13,998 bases of DNA from the NCBI GenBank assembly GCA_014323965.1, contig JACONB010000031.1, positions 1 through 13,998 on the forward strand. The letters are read 5' to 3'. The first letter of the stretch is position 1; each line of letters opens with the position of its first letter. The position numbers and the translations under genes are program-made. The notes beneath the pieces were generated by a model. It was not told where the DNA came from. It did no database searches and saw only the letters and a list, made by a program, of their open reading frames with translations. This stretch comes from Prochloron sp. SP5CPC1. GTDB lineage: Bacteria; Cyanobacteriota; Cyanobacteriia; Cyanobacteriales; Prochloraceae. Positions 7,116 to 13,998 of this stretch are shown one piece after another.

Positions 7116-7979
7116 TCTGTCATTAATTTTAGCCGCACTACTTTTTCCCCCCCATCATCTAGTGCTACCTCAAAGGTTTCTCCAGTAAGGGAGGATAGAC
7201 AACTGAGGAGCGAGCGCAGGTGGGGATTACTGGCTCCCGTATCTACGTACAGTCTATCCGCCAAGCTACCCAACCGCTTCCAAGTAGTATAGAGTTTGGC
7301 TGTTGTTTGTTCTAATTGAGTTGCCTGTTTCACAGGCATCAGCAGTTGTATTTAAACAATCTAAGTGGAAAGCCTCTTCCAATGCCATTTCTACATCCAA
7401 GTTTGACTGACGCAGAACCTCACATTGAGCAGCCGCATCTAAATACTTAGCTAAATTCTTCGCATCTGAGGTGAGCATCTTCACCGTATCCACATCTGGC
7501 GAGGAGGCTACTTCTTCTTGAATGGCTTGGAGATGTTCTGAAGGCAATTTTTCCATTTCCCGTACTAAAGGAGCTAAATGACGAGTTGGCAGTTCCCCCA
7601 TTTCGGCTCGTTCCTTCACCTCCTCCGGTAACAACTCGGAGTTCATAGCAGTCCATTCATCTGCAAGTTGCTTAACTTCCCGACGGGTAATGCGATCGCC
7701 TTTTTGGGCTGCCTCACTCACCAGCTTTTGCACTTCCGGATCCGATTTAGCGGTTTCCATAAAAGCCCGCTTGCTAAAATTATTAATTGCATCCGGATCT
7801 AACTTCCCCTCTTCTAAGAGAGTATCGGCACTATTAGCTAATCCGATTAAAGTATAAGCTTGACTTTTGGTAATTTCCCTGGCTTTTAGCCAATTGATAA
7901 ATCCAGTTCCCCTACCATCACCCCCTTTCTTTTCCCTATCCCGCACTGTTCTGAGAATGCGTCCGCGCCAGATATCTGG

Positions 7980-8004
7980 ACGCCAAAGGCGGTTGCTTAC
8001 GCAA
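7980..8004 (-). repeat. 25-base double mini-hairpin insertion
   Basis: On the minus strand the inserted block consists of TTGC-GTAA-GCAA followed by C, CGCC-TTT-GGCG and T. Each half is a perfect 4-bp stem. Removing the 25 bases restores the reading frame of the surrounding gene. The pattern is that of the small dispersed palindromes common in filamentous cyanobacteria; membership of a named family is inference. The exact ends are ambiguous by a few bases because TTGCAA and TTGC...GCAA overlap in sequence. Confidence 0.6.
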
Positions 8005-8015
8005 TTGCAAATCAA

Positions 8016-8035
8016 AGCGAGAGCAAAGCTCCGCT
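8016..8035. repeat. Imperfect hairpin AGCGAGAGC-AAA-GCTCCGCT
   Basis: Eight base pairs with one bulged A enclose an AAA loop. The hairpin lies in the coding part of the same broken gene, 11 bases from the 25-base insertion, and encodes the residues around ARVAELCSR. The GCTCGC...GCTCTCGC arrangement suggests it may be an older in-frame insertion of about 24 bases, but I cannot confirm that without relatives. Confidence 0.4.
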
Positions 8036-8222
8036 ACGCGAGCGCACACTAGCCAAAATTGATCTACTTGCTCCGAAAACTCAGCATCCTCTATCCCCTC
8101 ATCTTCAGGATCAGGAAGTTGAAAATTAAAATCCGCAGGGGTGGAGATCGCAGCAGCAAGTTCAGCATCAGACGGGTTAATTTCAGCCATAGTTGTTGGT
8201 TTTTGGTTGGTGGTTGGGAGTT

Positions 8223-9785
8223 TCATTCCCATTCAATGGTACCTGGAGGTTTGGAAGTAATATCATAAACTACCCGATTAACTCCCTTCACCTCATTGAC
8301 AATCCGATTAGAGATCGCCTCTAATAAATCGTAAGGTACCTTAGCCCAATCCGCCGTCATACCATCTTCGCTAGTAATAAAGCGCAAAACAATGGGATGA
8401 GCATAAGTCCGTTTATCCCCCTGAACCCCCACAGTGCGAAGGGGTAATAACACAGCAAAAGCTTGCCAAAAATCATGATACATTCCCCAGTTACCAATTT
8501 CATCCCGCACAATATAATCGGCGTCCCGGAGAATATTTAACCGTTCAAGAGTCACCTCACCAATAATCCGAATCGCCAAACCTGGACCTGGAAAAGGATG
8601 ACGCCGGACGATTTCTTCTGGTAAACCAAGAGCAAATCCCACCTGGCGCACTTCATCCTTAAACAGCTTCCGTAAAGGTTCCACTAACTTAAAGCGGAGA
8701 TTTTTTGGCAGTCCACCAACGTTATGATGGCTCTTGATTTTCACAGCAACCCGCTCCCCTGTCTTAGGATCCACATTAGTATTGGCTGACTCAATCACAT
8801 CTGGATAAAGGGTTCCTTGAGCGAGATAATCAAAAGGTCCGAGATTTTCGGATTCTTCTTCAAACACTCGGATAAATTCGTGCCCGATGCGACGGCGCTT
8901 CTCTTCCGGATCCGTAACTCCTACCAACTGAGATAAGAAGCGCTCCCTGGCGTTAATATACTCCACTTTAATATGGAATTTTCGCTCAAAAAGATCCATC
9001 AATCGTTCTGGTTCTCCCTTGCGCATAAAACCCTGATCGATGAACATGCAAGTAACGCGATCGCCAATAGCGCGATGGAGTAAAAAGGCTAAAGTAGAAG
9101 AATCCACCCCGCCAGACAGAGCCAGCAATACTCGTTTTTCCCCTACTTGAGCACGAATTTCCCCAACTGCTTCATCCACAAAAGCTGCTGTGGTCCAAGT
9201 AGGTTCACATTGGCAGACATGATAGACGAAATTGCGGATCAGGGCAATTCCCCCCACAGAATGGACCACTTCGGGATGAAACTGGACGCCGAAGAGTTTT
9301 TTTTCCTGGTGGGCTATGGCAGCGCAAGGAGTATTTTCTGTATGAGCTAACACCTCAAAACCCTGGGGTAATGCAGTGCAGGAGTCACCATGACTCATCC
9401 ACATAATCGAACCATCTTCCACATTAGTAAGTAAGTCGGTGGGGTCATCAATAGTAAGGTTCGCCTTTCCATATTCAGCCCGCTGTGCTCTTTCTACCCC
9501 GCCCCCTAACTGTTGTATAATCAATTGCATACCATAACAAATTCCCAGAAGAGGAATTCCCAAATGGAAGATTTGAGGGTCACATTGGGGCCCATCTTTG
9601 TCATAAACTGAATTAGGTCCACCTGAGAGTATAATTCCTTTGGGGTTGAGTCGTTGGATTTCTTCAGGGCTGGTGCCATAGGATATTACTTCGGAATATA
9701 CTTGGGTCTCCCGAATGCGGCGAGCGATCAGCTCTGAATACTGAGAGCCAAAGTCCAGAATTAAGATTATTTTGTGGTTTTGCAT
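8223..9785 (-). CDS. guaA: GMP synthase (glutamine-hydrolysing)
   Basis: GuaA converts XMP to GMP with ATP and glutamine, in the cytoplasm, as the last step of guanine nucleotide synthesis. The 520 residues show the complete two-domain enzyme. The class I glutamine amidotransferase has the nucleophile C83 in GICYGMQ and the H170/E172 pair in QFHPEV. The ATP-pyrophosphatase domain has the P-loop ALSGGVDSS (222-230), and the dimerisation domain has HPFPGPGLAIRIIGEV and the C-terminal SKPPGTIEWE. All key residues are present and the length is usual. The start ATG at 9785 lacks a clear Shine-Dalgarno sequence. A minus-strand TATAAT at 9853-9848 is a possible -10 box without a good -35. The broken hypothetical gene follows after 32 bases of an ACCAACCAA-rich spacer and was probably co-transcribed. 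Confidence 0.98.
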   Translation of the reverse strand: MQNHKIILILDFGSQYSELIARRIRETQVYSEVISYGTSPEEIQRLNPKGIILSGGPNSVYDKDGPQCDPQIFHLGIPLLGICYGMQLIIQQLGGGVERAQRAEYGKANLTIDDPTDLLTNVEDGSIMWMSHGDSCTALPQGFEVLAHTENTPCAAIAHQEKKLFGVQFHPEVVHSVGGIALIRNFVYHVCQCEPTWTTAAFVDEAVGEIRAQVGEKRVLLALSGGVDSSTLAFLLHRAIGDRVTCMFIDQGFMRKGEPERLMDLFERKFHIKVEYINARERFLSQLVGVTDPEEKRRRIGHEFIRVFEEESENLGPFDYLAQGTLYPDVIESANTNVDPKTGERVAVKIKSHHNVGGLPKNLRFKLVEPLRKLFKDEVRQVGFALGLPEEIVRRHPFPGPGLAIRIIGEVTLERLNILRDADYIVRDEIGNWGMYHDFWQAFAVLLPLRTVGVQGDKRTYAHPIVLRFITSEDGMTADWAKVPYDLLEAISNRIVNEVKGVNRVVYDITSKPPGTIEWE

Positions 9786-10133
9786 ACTATTGTTTTATTA
9801 ACAAAAATTAGTAAGGCTAGTACTTAAACACAACTATTTTTTAGATAATTATATTTACTTATGCAATTTATGTACTTGGACCTTCTCTAAAACCTTGCCC
9901 CTCACTCATAAAGTAGAGCGCAACGCGGCAGGTGTTGGGGTTGGGTTGGTAAAAGCAAGGATAGACTTGGTTTTGAGCGATTCTGGGCTCCACCTCAATC
10001 ACGTATAGCAAGTACCATGACAGGGTAGGGGCACGCCCTTGGCGTGCCCCTACCAGTTAGAATAAGGTTTCTAACATTTTGAGCCAACATAAAGTCAAAC
10101 TCACTCCCCCGTGTATCAATCTCCTTAATACTG
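9786..10133. other. Intergenic region upstream of guaA
   Basis: About 350 bases hold no convincing gene. The part next to guaA is A/T-rich and contains the possible -10 box at 9848-9853. The middle (about 9930-9950) holds a GTTGGGGTTGGGTTGG low-complexity run. The far part contains the GTAGGGGC palindrome at 10024-10054. The short open frame over the palindrome (10180-9995, minus) shows no protein-like signal. Confidence 0.5.
10024..10054. repeat. Dispersed GTAGGGGC-type palindrome
   Basis: GGTAGGGGCACGCC (10024-10037) and GGCGTGCCCCTACC (10041-10054) form a perfect 14-bp stem around CTT. Palindromes with this GTAGGGGC...GCCCCTAC core are, from memory, repeated many times in cyanobacterial intergenic regions and behave like REP or miniature mobile elements. 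The hairpin would form on RNA from either strand and might end or stabilise transcripts of the RTX gene, although no T-run follows. Confidence 0.75.
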
Positions 10134-10315
10134 CTATATATACAGGTCTTCAGCAAGATTAACCTTGGTGAAGTCCCCATTCCCTAAAGATAATAGGACA
10201 TAGGCGGTGCGGTTATTGTCGTTGTCCCAAGACCTTTCTCTTGACGGAGGAGTTTCCCGGAAATGGCTGTGTCTTCCGAGGTGGTGAAAGTGTCCTCAAC
10301 TGCTACAGGGGTAAT
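10134..10315 (-). pseudogene. Displaced tail: cadherin-like start joined to an FG-GAP fragment
   Basis: In the frame next to the end of the RTX gene, 10315-10232 reads ITPVAVEDTFTTSEDTAISG followed by KLLRQEKG. The first part looks like the beginning of a bacterial cadherin/Ig-like tandem repeat (normally ...EDTAISGNLLANDSD). After RQEKG one base is missing. From 10229 the next frame reads WDNDNNRTAYVLLSLGNG and DFTKVNLAEDLYI before a TAG at 10134. This second part is clearly homologous to the FG-GAP repeat of the same gene at 13915-13800 (RQEKGAWDNDEFRTAEVLLSQGNG). The homology stops exactly where the cadherin-like part begins. The segment is thus a recombinant remnant, not a separate gene. 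It overlaps the last codons of the RTX gene. Confidence 0.7.
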
Positions 10316-13300
10316 TCAAGCTGACTACCGTCAGCCGTGAAGACCTCAAGATGACGTGCAGCTTCTGAGCTAAACCAATCCCCTAATCGGACAGTTCCAA
10401 TGTCGGTACTAGTGCGTAGTAACAAGTCATTCCCTTCCTGAACAGGGTCTTGTAAATCGGTTGCTGCTATATTTAAGTACAACCGATCGGTTAAACCATC
10501 TTGGGCACGGTTATGGATAGTCACAGTTCTCCTTTGAGCACCTTGGAGATTACGGATAAAGTATTCATCCTGTCCCTCTCCACCCACAAGGGTATCGTTA
10601 CCTCCTAGCCCTGTCAGGGTATCGTTCCCATTACCACCCCTGAGGAGGTTATCAGCATCGGAACCGCGCAAAACGCTATTTTGATGAGGAGCAATGACAT
10701 TTTCAATACTGGAAAGGTAATCCACCTGATTGTTAGCTTTCAGAGCAACCCCCAAATAGAGATCCACATCGATACCGAGGGAAATCTCAGCGTAGTTGGC
10801 AGTGTCATTGCCCTCACCACCGACAACGGCATTTTGGTCGTCATCTAAGTAGAACAAATCATTACCCGCTCCACCATCCAGATGATCCTGACCGCTACCA
10901 CCGTGGAGGGTATCATCCCCCGGGCCCGCAAAGAGTTGGTCATTGCCAGGTTTTCCTTTAAGGAGGTCGTTTTGAGAACCACCAGTAATGGTGTTATCCC
11001 CACTACCACCAGTTAGAGTGTCACCATAGCGAGTACCACGAATGTTAGCAGAATTGTAATCAATGCGGGGGCTAGGATTAATGCTCGCATCAAAAGTTTG
11101 ACCACTGGTTGCCTTGGCAAAATCTACCTGTTGAAGCACTAGATAACCCTCACCGTTATCTTCACTGAGGCTGAACAGATAGTTATCCTGGGTTAAAACC
11201 TGAAGGTGACGTGCTTGGGCATCCTTAAACCACCGGGAGATTCTGACGGTTTCGATATCAGTACCGGCTTTGAGAATCAAGTCATTCCCATCTCGTTGGG
11301 GAGCTTGCAGTTCAATACCATTGACATCTAGATAGAGGATATCTGTACTAGAATCATGAGCCCAGTTATCAATGGTAACCACACGGGGGGCAGCACCTTC
11401 AGCCCTCTGAATGACGTAGGTATCACGCCCTGCCCGTCCCCGTAGGCGGTCTTTTCCATCAGTGCTAGTGATGATGTTATCCAGATCATTGCCGATAATT
11501 TGGTCGTCCCCAGGGCTATCCACTGCATAAATGGCACTGGAATAATCTCTCAAGTCGAGCGTCCCATTTACAGCGCTGTCCGTGGCCTTCACTTCGAATT
11601 CGGCTAACTCCACTGCCCCACTTTCATCAATCTTCAGGATATAGTTTTCACCGTCAGCTGTGCGCAAATGGAGATGCTGGTAGTTTTCGCCGAGGAAAAA
11701 TTCCTGGACGACAGCATAGGCAATCTGTTCTAAAGAGGCTTGATCCTCGTTGCCAGTTTGTGGTGCGGAGGCAGACACAAGATATAAATCTTGCCCTGAG
11801 CGCCTTAAGGCCAATTCATCCCGGTTGACAGCTATTTCAATGGTATCTACCTGGTTGTCATCTGCAAGATTGACAATAACTTTCAGATCTTGTCCTGGAG
11901 TAGTACCTCTGACCTCATAGATATCCTGACCGTTTCGTCCCTCAAATAAATCTCGACCTGCACCACCCTCAAATACGTTGGTGTTATCATCTCCTTTGAG
12001 GGTATCGTTATAATTACTGCCTGTTAGGGAGAGGACTTGACCCCCTTGGTCATCCTCAAGGCTATCGTAGGTCTGACCTTCACTCTTGGTGGAAAAATCG
12101 ACCTCCTGCCGTTGCAGTGTTCCATCACTATTGAGATGGTAAACACCGTCACTGATTTTGATTTTTAGATGTTGAGCTATGGATCCGAGAAACCAATGTT
12201 TTACCCGAGCGAGGGGGACCAACTCATTAGCATCGTTATACCGACCAATAATCAGATCGTTAGGAGTTGCGACTTCACTACTTCGTACTGTCACTAGATC
12301 TTCAGGGTTGAGATCTGGTAGGTAAAGAACGTCTTCTACCCCATCGCTGGCATAATTATTAATGATCGGATAGAGTCGCTCAGGTTTGTCTGGGTCGTTT
12401 TGGGGGCTTACAAAATAGACATCTTGACCTAGACGACCCATTAAATAATCCTGTCCCTGGCTAGAAATCAGCACATTATTCGCTCCATCGCCTTTCAGGG
12501 TGTCATTGTGGGGGCTATCCTGTAAGCGAACGCCAGAAGCTAACCTGACATGGGGATGTCTGAAGTCATCCGGTAAGATCAGGGCCAAATCCACATCAGC
12601 TCCTTGAGCATTTGACGAGAAGTTGAATTCCTGGATTTCTACCACCGGGTCTTCATCGGCGGTGACGCTAAAACGCACACCATCTTTAGTGACAAACTGG
12701 AGGTGATTCTGAGGGTCGTTAACAAACCAGTCTTTGACCACTAGGTTCAGGGCAGTATCGCCGGACTCACCATTGTCAAGGAGCAAGTTATTGCCTTGCT
12801 TCCTGGCTGCCAAGTCGGTAAAGTTGGCCTGTAGTCGGGCTATGTCAACTGCTCCGTCCGTGGCGGTGTTGTCAATGGTGTTACGAGCCTGTCCCGGATC
12901 AATTAGGTAGGTATCGCTTCCATCACCGCCTTGAAATATATTTATGCCTAAATTATCAAAGAATACATCATCACCAGTTCCTCCATTAAGAGAGTCATTA
13001 CCTGCACCACCGATGAGGGTATTACCCAAATTATTAGCGGTCAACACATCATTCCCTGACCCACCTGTAATCGTGGCAATGGTAGGATGGGCTGTATCCG
13101 CTGCTGCATTATAGACTTGGGATTCAGTTTCCCGAGAAAAGTTCCGCCCCGTCGACGTCAGTGCCCCTGAGCTATCTGGTGTTAGTACATAATTATCTTC
13201 ACTGAAAATCTCTAGGTGCTGATAGGTTTCTCCCATTGTCCAATTTTGCACCCGAGCGACGGTTTTGGCGCCGATTTTAACCTCCAGGTCCCCATCACTA

Positions 13301-13998
13301 GATAGGGCAGTGGTAATTTCTGAGACTGGGGCCTTGAGGATAATTTGATCCGTTGCTAAATCCGATGCCAAGTTGTTGATGAGAGCCAACTTACCGTTGA
13401 GAATGTAGGTATCGCTACCGTTTCCCCCGGTTAAGTTGTCAGGACCATCGGAATTTCGGGTGATGGCAGAGAACCCAATCAGCCCTGGGTTGTCGCTGTA
13501 ATACTGAACCAGAATGTCGTTTTGCCCGCTGCCGTTGTAATCAGCAATGTGCAACTGCCCACTTTGGCCGTCGATGTTCAAATCTTCTGGAAGCAGGTGT
13601 GAGGTGAAAGTGTACCCATCATCGGAGAACAATACCCGCAGGGTATTATTCTGATTGTTTGGCGCCGACTTTTCTTGAACCAGAATCTCCGCTTTACCAT
13701 CTCCATCCAAATCTTTGACGAACAGGTTGGTTAAGTCTCCTTTGAGGCCCAAGCTCTCATCAAGAGTGTGTTTGATGAAGGTACCGTTCCCTTGGGAGAG
13801 AAGCACCTCGGCGGTTCGAAACTCGTCATTATCCCAAGCGCCTTTTTCTTGCCGGAGGATGTCATCTTTCCCATCCCCGTTAAAGTCCCCAACATAGAGA
13901 TTGGTGTAGTCGCCTTTGAGCAAGAAATTCTCATCGAGAGTAATTTTGGTGAAGGAACCGTTCCCTTGGGAGAGAAGCACCTCGGCGGTTCGAAACTC
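10303..13998 (-). CDS. Large FG-GAP/RTX calcium-binding exoprotein, 5' part outside window
   Basis: The frame stays open to the window edge; the GTG at 13980 lies inside an FG-GAP repeat and is not the true start. Numbering below counts from that codon (1225 residues). Residues 1-170 hold FG-GAP/VCBS repeats with calcium loops DFNGDGKDD, DLDGDGKAE and DYNGSGQND. RTX nonapeptide blocks (GGxGxDxLx) follow at about 180-195, 304-360, 485-526, 652-690, 820-857, 980-1062 and 1104-1142. Between them a domain of about 70-110 residues recurs six times (starts near 201, 368, 539, 702, 869 and 1154). It has the pattern INNxAxDGxxDxLYL...GNDLLL...VRxxDWF...QHLxVxTxDG, resembling the hemolysin-type calcium-binding related domain (PF06594-like). 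Such proteins are exported by type I secretion, fold on binding calcium, and act as adhesins, S-layer-like proteins or enzymes. No enzymatic domain is visible in this part. The C-terminus ends abruptly and looks frame-shifted. Confidence 0.88.
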   Translation of the reverse strand, partial: EFRTAEVLLSQGNGSFTKITLDENFLLKGDYTNLYVGDFNGDGKDDILRQEKGAWDNDEFRTAEVLLSQGNGTFIKHTLDESLGLKGDLTNLFVKDLDGDGKAEILVQEKSAPNNQNNTLRVLFSDDGYTFTSHLLPEDLNIDGQSGQLHIADYNGSGQNDILVQYYSDNPGLIGFSAITRNSDGPDNLTGGNGSDTYILNGKLALINNLASDLATDQIILKAPVSEITTALSSDGDLEVKIGAKTVARVQNWTMGETYQHLEIFSEDNYVLTPDSSGALTSTGRNFSRETESQVYNAAADTAHPTIATITGGSGNDVLTANNLGNTLIGGAGNDSLNGGTGDDVFFDNLGINIFQGGDGSDTYLIDPGQARNTIDNTATDGAVDIARLQANFTDLAARKQGNNLLLDNGESGDTALNLVVKDWFVNDPQNHLQFVTKDGVRFSVTADEDPVVEIQEFNFSSNAQGADVDLALILPDDFRHPHVRLASGVRLQDSPHNDTLKGDGANNVLISSQGQDYLMGRLGQDVYFVSPQNDPDKPERLYPIINNYASDGVEDVLYLPDLNPEDLVTVRSSEVATPNDLIIGRYNDANELVPLARVKHWFLGSIAQHLKIKISDGVYHLNSDGTLQRQEVDFSTKSEGQTYDSLEDDQGGQVLSLTGSNYNDTLKGDDNTNVFEGGAGRDLFEGRNGQDIYEVRGTTPGQDLKVIVNLADDNQVDTIEIAVNRDELALRRSGQDLYLVSASAPQTGNEDQASLEQIAYAVVQEFFLGENYQHLHLRTADGENYILKIDESGAVELAEFEVKATDSAVNGTLDLRDYSSAIYAVDSPGDDQIIGNDLDNIITSTDGKDRLRGRAGRDTYVIQRAEGAAPRVVTIDNWAHDSSTDILYLDVNGIELQAPQRDGNDLILKAGTDIETVRISRWFKDAQARHLQVLTQDNYLFSLSEDNGEGYLVLQQVDFAKATSGQTFDASINPSPRIDYNSANIRGTRYGDTLTGGSGDNTITGGSQNDLLKGKPGNDQLFAGPGDDTLHGGSGQDHLDGGAGNDLFYLDDDQNAVVGGEGNDTANYAEISLGIDVDLYLGVALKANNQVDYLSSIENVIAPHQNSVLRGSDADNLLRGGNGNDTLTGLGGNDTLVGGEGQDEYFIRNLQGAQRRTVTIHNRAQDGLTDRLYLNIAATDLQDPVQEGNDLLLRTSTDIGTVRLGDWFSSEAARHLEVFTADGSQLELPL
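13783..13998 (-). repeat. 174-bp tandem duplication within FG-GAP repeats
   Basis: The 42 bases at 13783-13824 are identical to 13957-13998, a period of exactly 174 bases (58 codons). The similarity extends with scattered differences to about 13741 and 13915. The identity at the DNA level, including third positions, points to recent duplication or gene conversion between neighbouring FG-GAP units. The repeat runs off the window, so the number of copies is unknown. Confidence 0.85.

Larger units (their letters stand above)
7112..8190 (-). pseudogene. Conserved hypothetical gene broken by two frame changes
   Basis: Three consecutive reading frames join into one protein of about 350 residues. 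Part 1 (8190 to about 8005) runs from MAEINPSDAELAAAISTPAD to CSRFDLQ. Part 2 (about 7979 to 7340) runs from PDIWRGRILRTVRDREKKGG through the long helical middle to LNTTAD. Part 3 (about 7333 to 7112) reads VKQATQLEQTTAKLYTTWKR to the stop. The first break coincides with a 25-base insertion (7980-8004); removing it gives the smooth reading DLQPDIWRGR. The second is one extra base near 7336, beside a perfect hairpin (7323-7337). Both are +1 shifts. The content is mostly charged alpha-helix. It resembles a protein conserved across cyanobacteria, but I do not know its function. The start MAEINPSD at 8190 is preferred over the ATG at 8232, which lies inside guaA. It follows guaA by 32 bases on the same strand. 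Confidence 0.75.

Noticed and set aside
7104..7292. Plus-strand open frame opposite the broken gene's C-terminal part
   Set aside because: The minus-strand translation is the protein-like one and continues the upstream fragments.
9995..10180. Minus-strand open frame of 61 codons near the palindrome
   Set aside because: It is composed of the palindrome and the out-of-frame end of the FG-GAP remnant, with no start signal.
13715..13934. Alternative frames over the FG-GAP repeats on both strands
   Set aside because: They are shadows of the FG-GAP coding repeats, where the DNA repeat makes several frames stay open.
10303..13998. Regular short DNA repeats as CRISPR or a satellite
   Set aside because: The repeats encode in-frame GGxGxDxLx and FG-GAP protein motifs with diverged codons, so they are coding repeats.

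Overview
The window reads as a chromosomal segment of a cyanobacterium, probably filamentous (Oscillatoriales-like; this lineage call is inference). The evidence is at least five HIP1 octamers GCGATCGC (2903, 3669, 4468, 7692, 9057), far more than chance. The gene content agrees: a Tic21-type DUF3611 protein, Ycf20, photorespiratory glycerate kinase, CbiD, a ThrS without a TGS domain, a short RRM protein, and a large RTX protein. It is mostly an ordinary core region, with clear signs of decay and repeat activity in three places.

Plus strand, 108-3818: DUF3611/Tic21-like membrane protein, ycf20, then a tightly overlapping trio of glycerate kinase, a DUF3293 protein and cbiD. The cbiD copy is broken: about 35-40 residues are missing from the middle and the frame changes at the join. 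A convergent PD-(D/E)XK nuclease-like gene (4426-3794) overlaps its 3' end. Plus strand, 4611-6419: threonyl-tRNA synthetase, preceded by three tandem ten-base repeats.

Minus strand, 6658-9785: guaA is followed after 32 bases by a conserved-looking gene that is now split over three frames (8190-7112). One frame change coincides with a 25-base insertion made of two mini-hairpins. Then comes an RRM RNA-binding protein gene with its own near-consensus promoter and a leader of about 160 bases.

Minus strand, 10134-13998: the 3' part of a very large calcium-binding adhesin/exoprotein gene. It has FG-GAP repeats, then six units that alternate RTX nonapeptide blocks with a domain of about 100 residues, with a period near 167 residues. 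Its present stop codon looks like the result of a frame change: the next frame continues into a cadherin-like start that switches abruptly into a displaced FG-GAP fragment. A dispersed GTAGGGGC-type palindrome lies between this gene and guaA.

No CRISPR array, tRNA, rRNA, transposase or recognised defence operon is visible. The most distinctive features are the modular RTX protein with its scrambled tail and the hairpin-insertion pseudogene.
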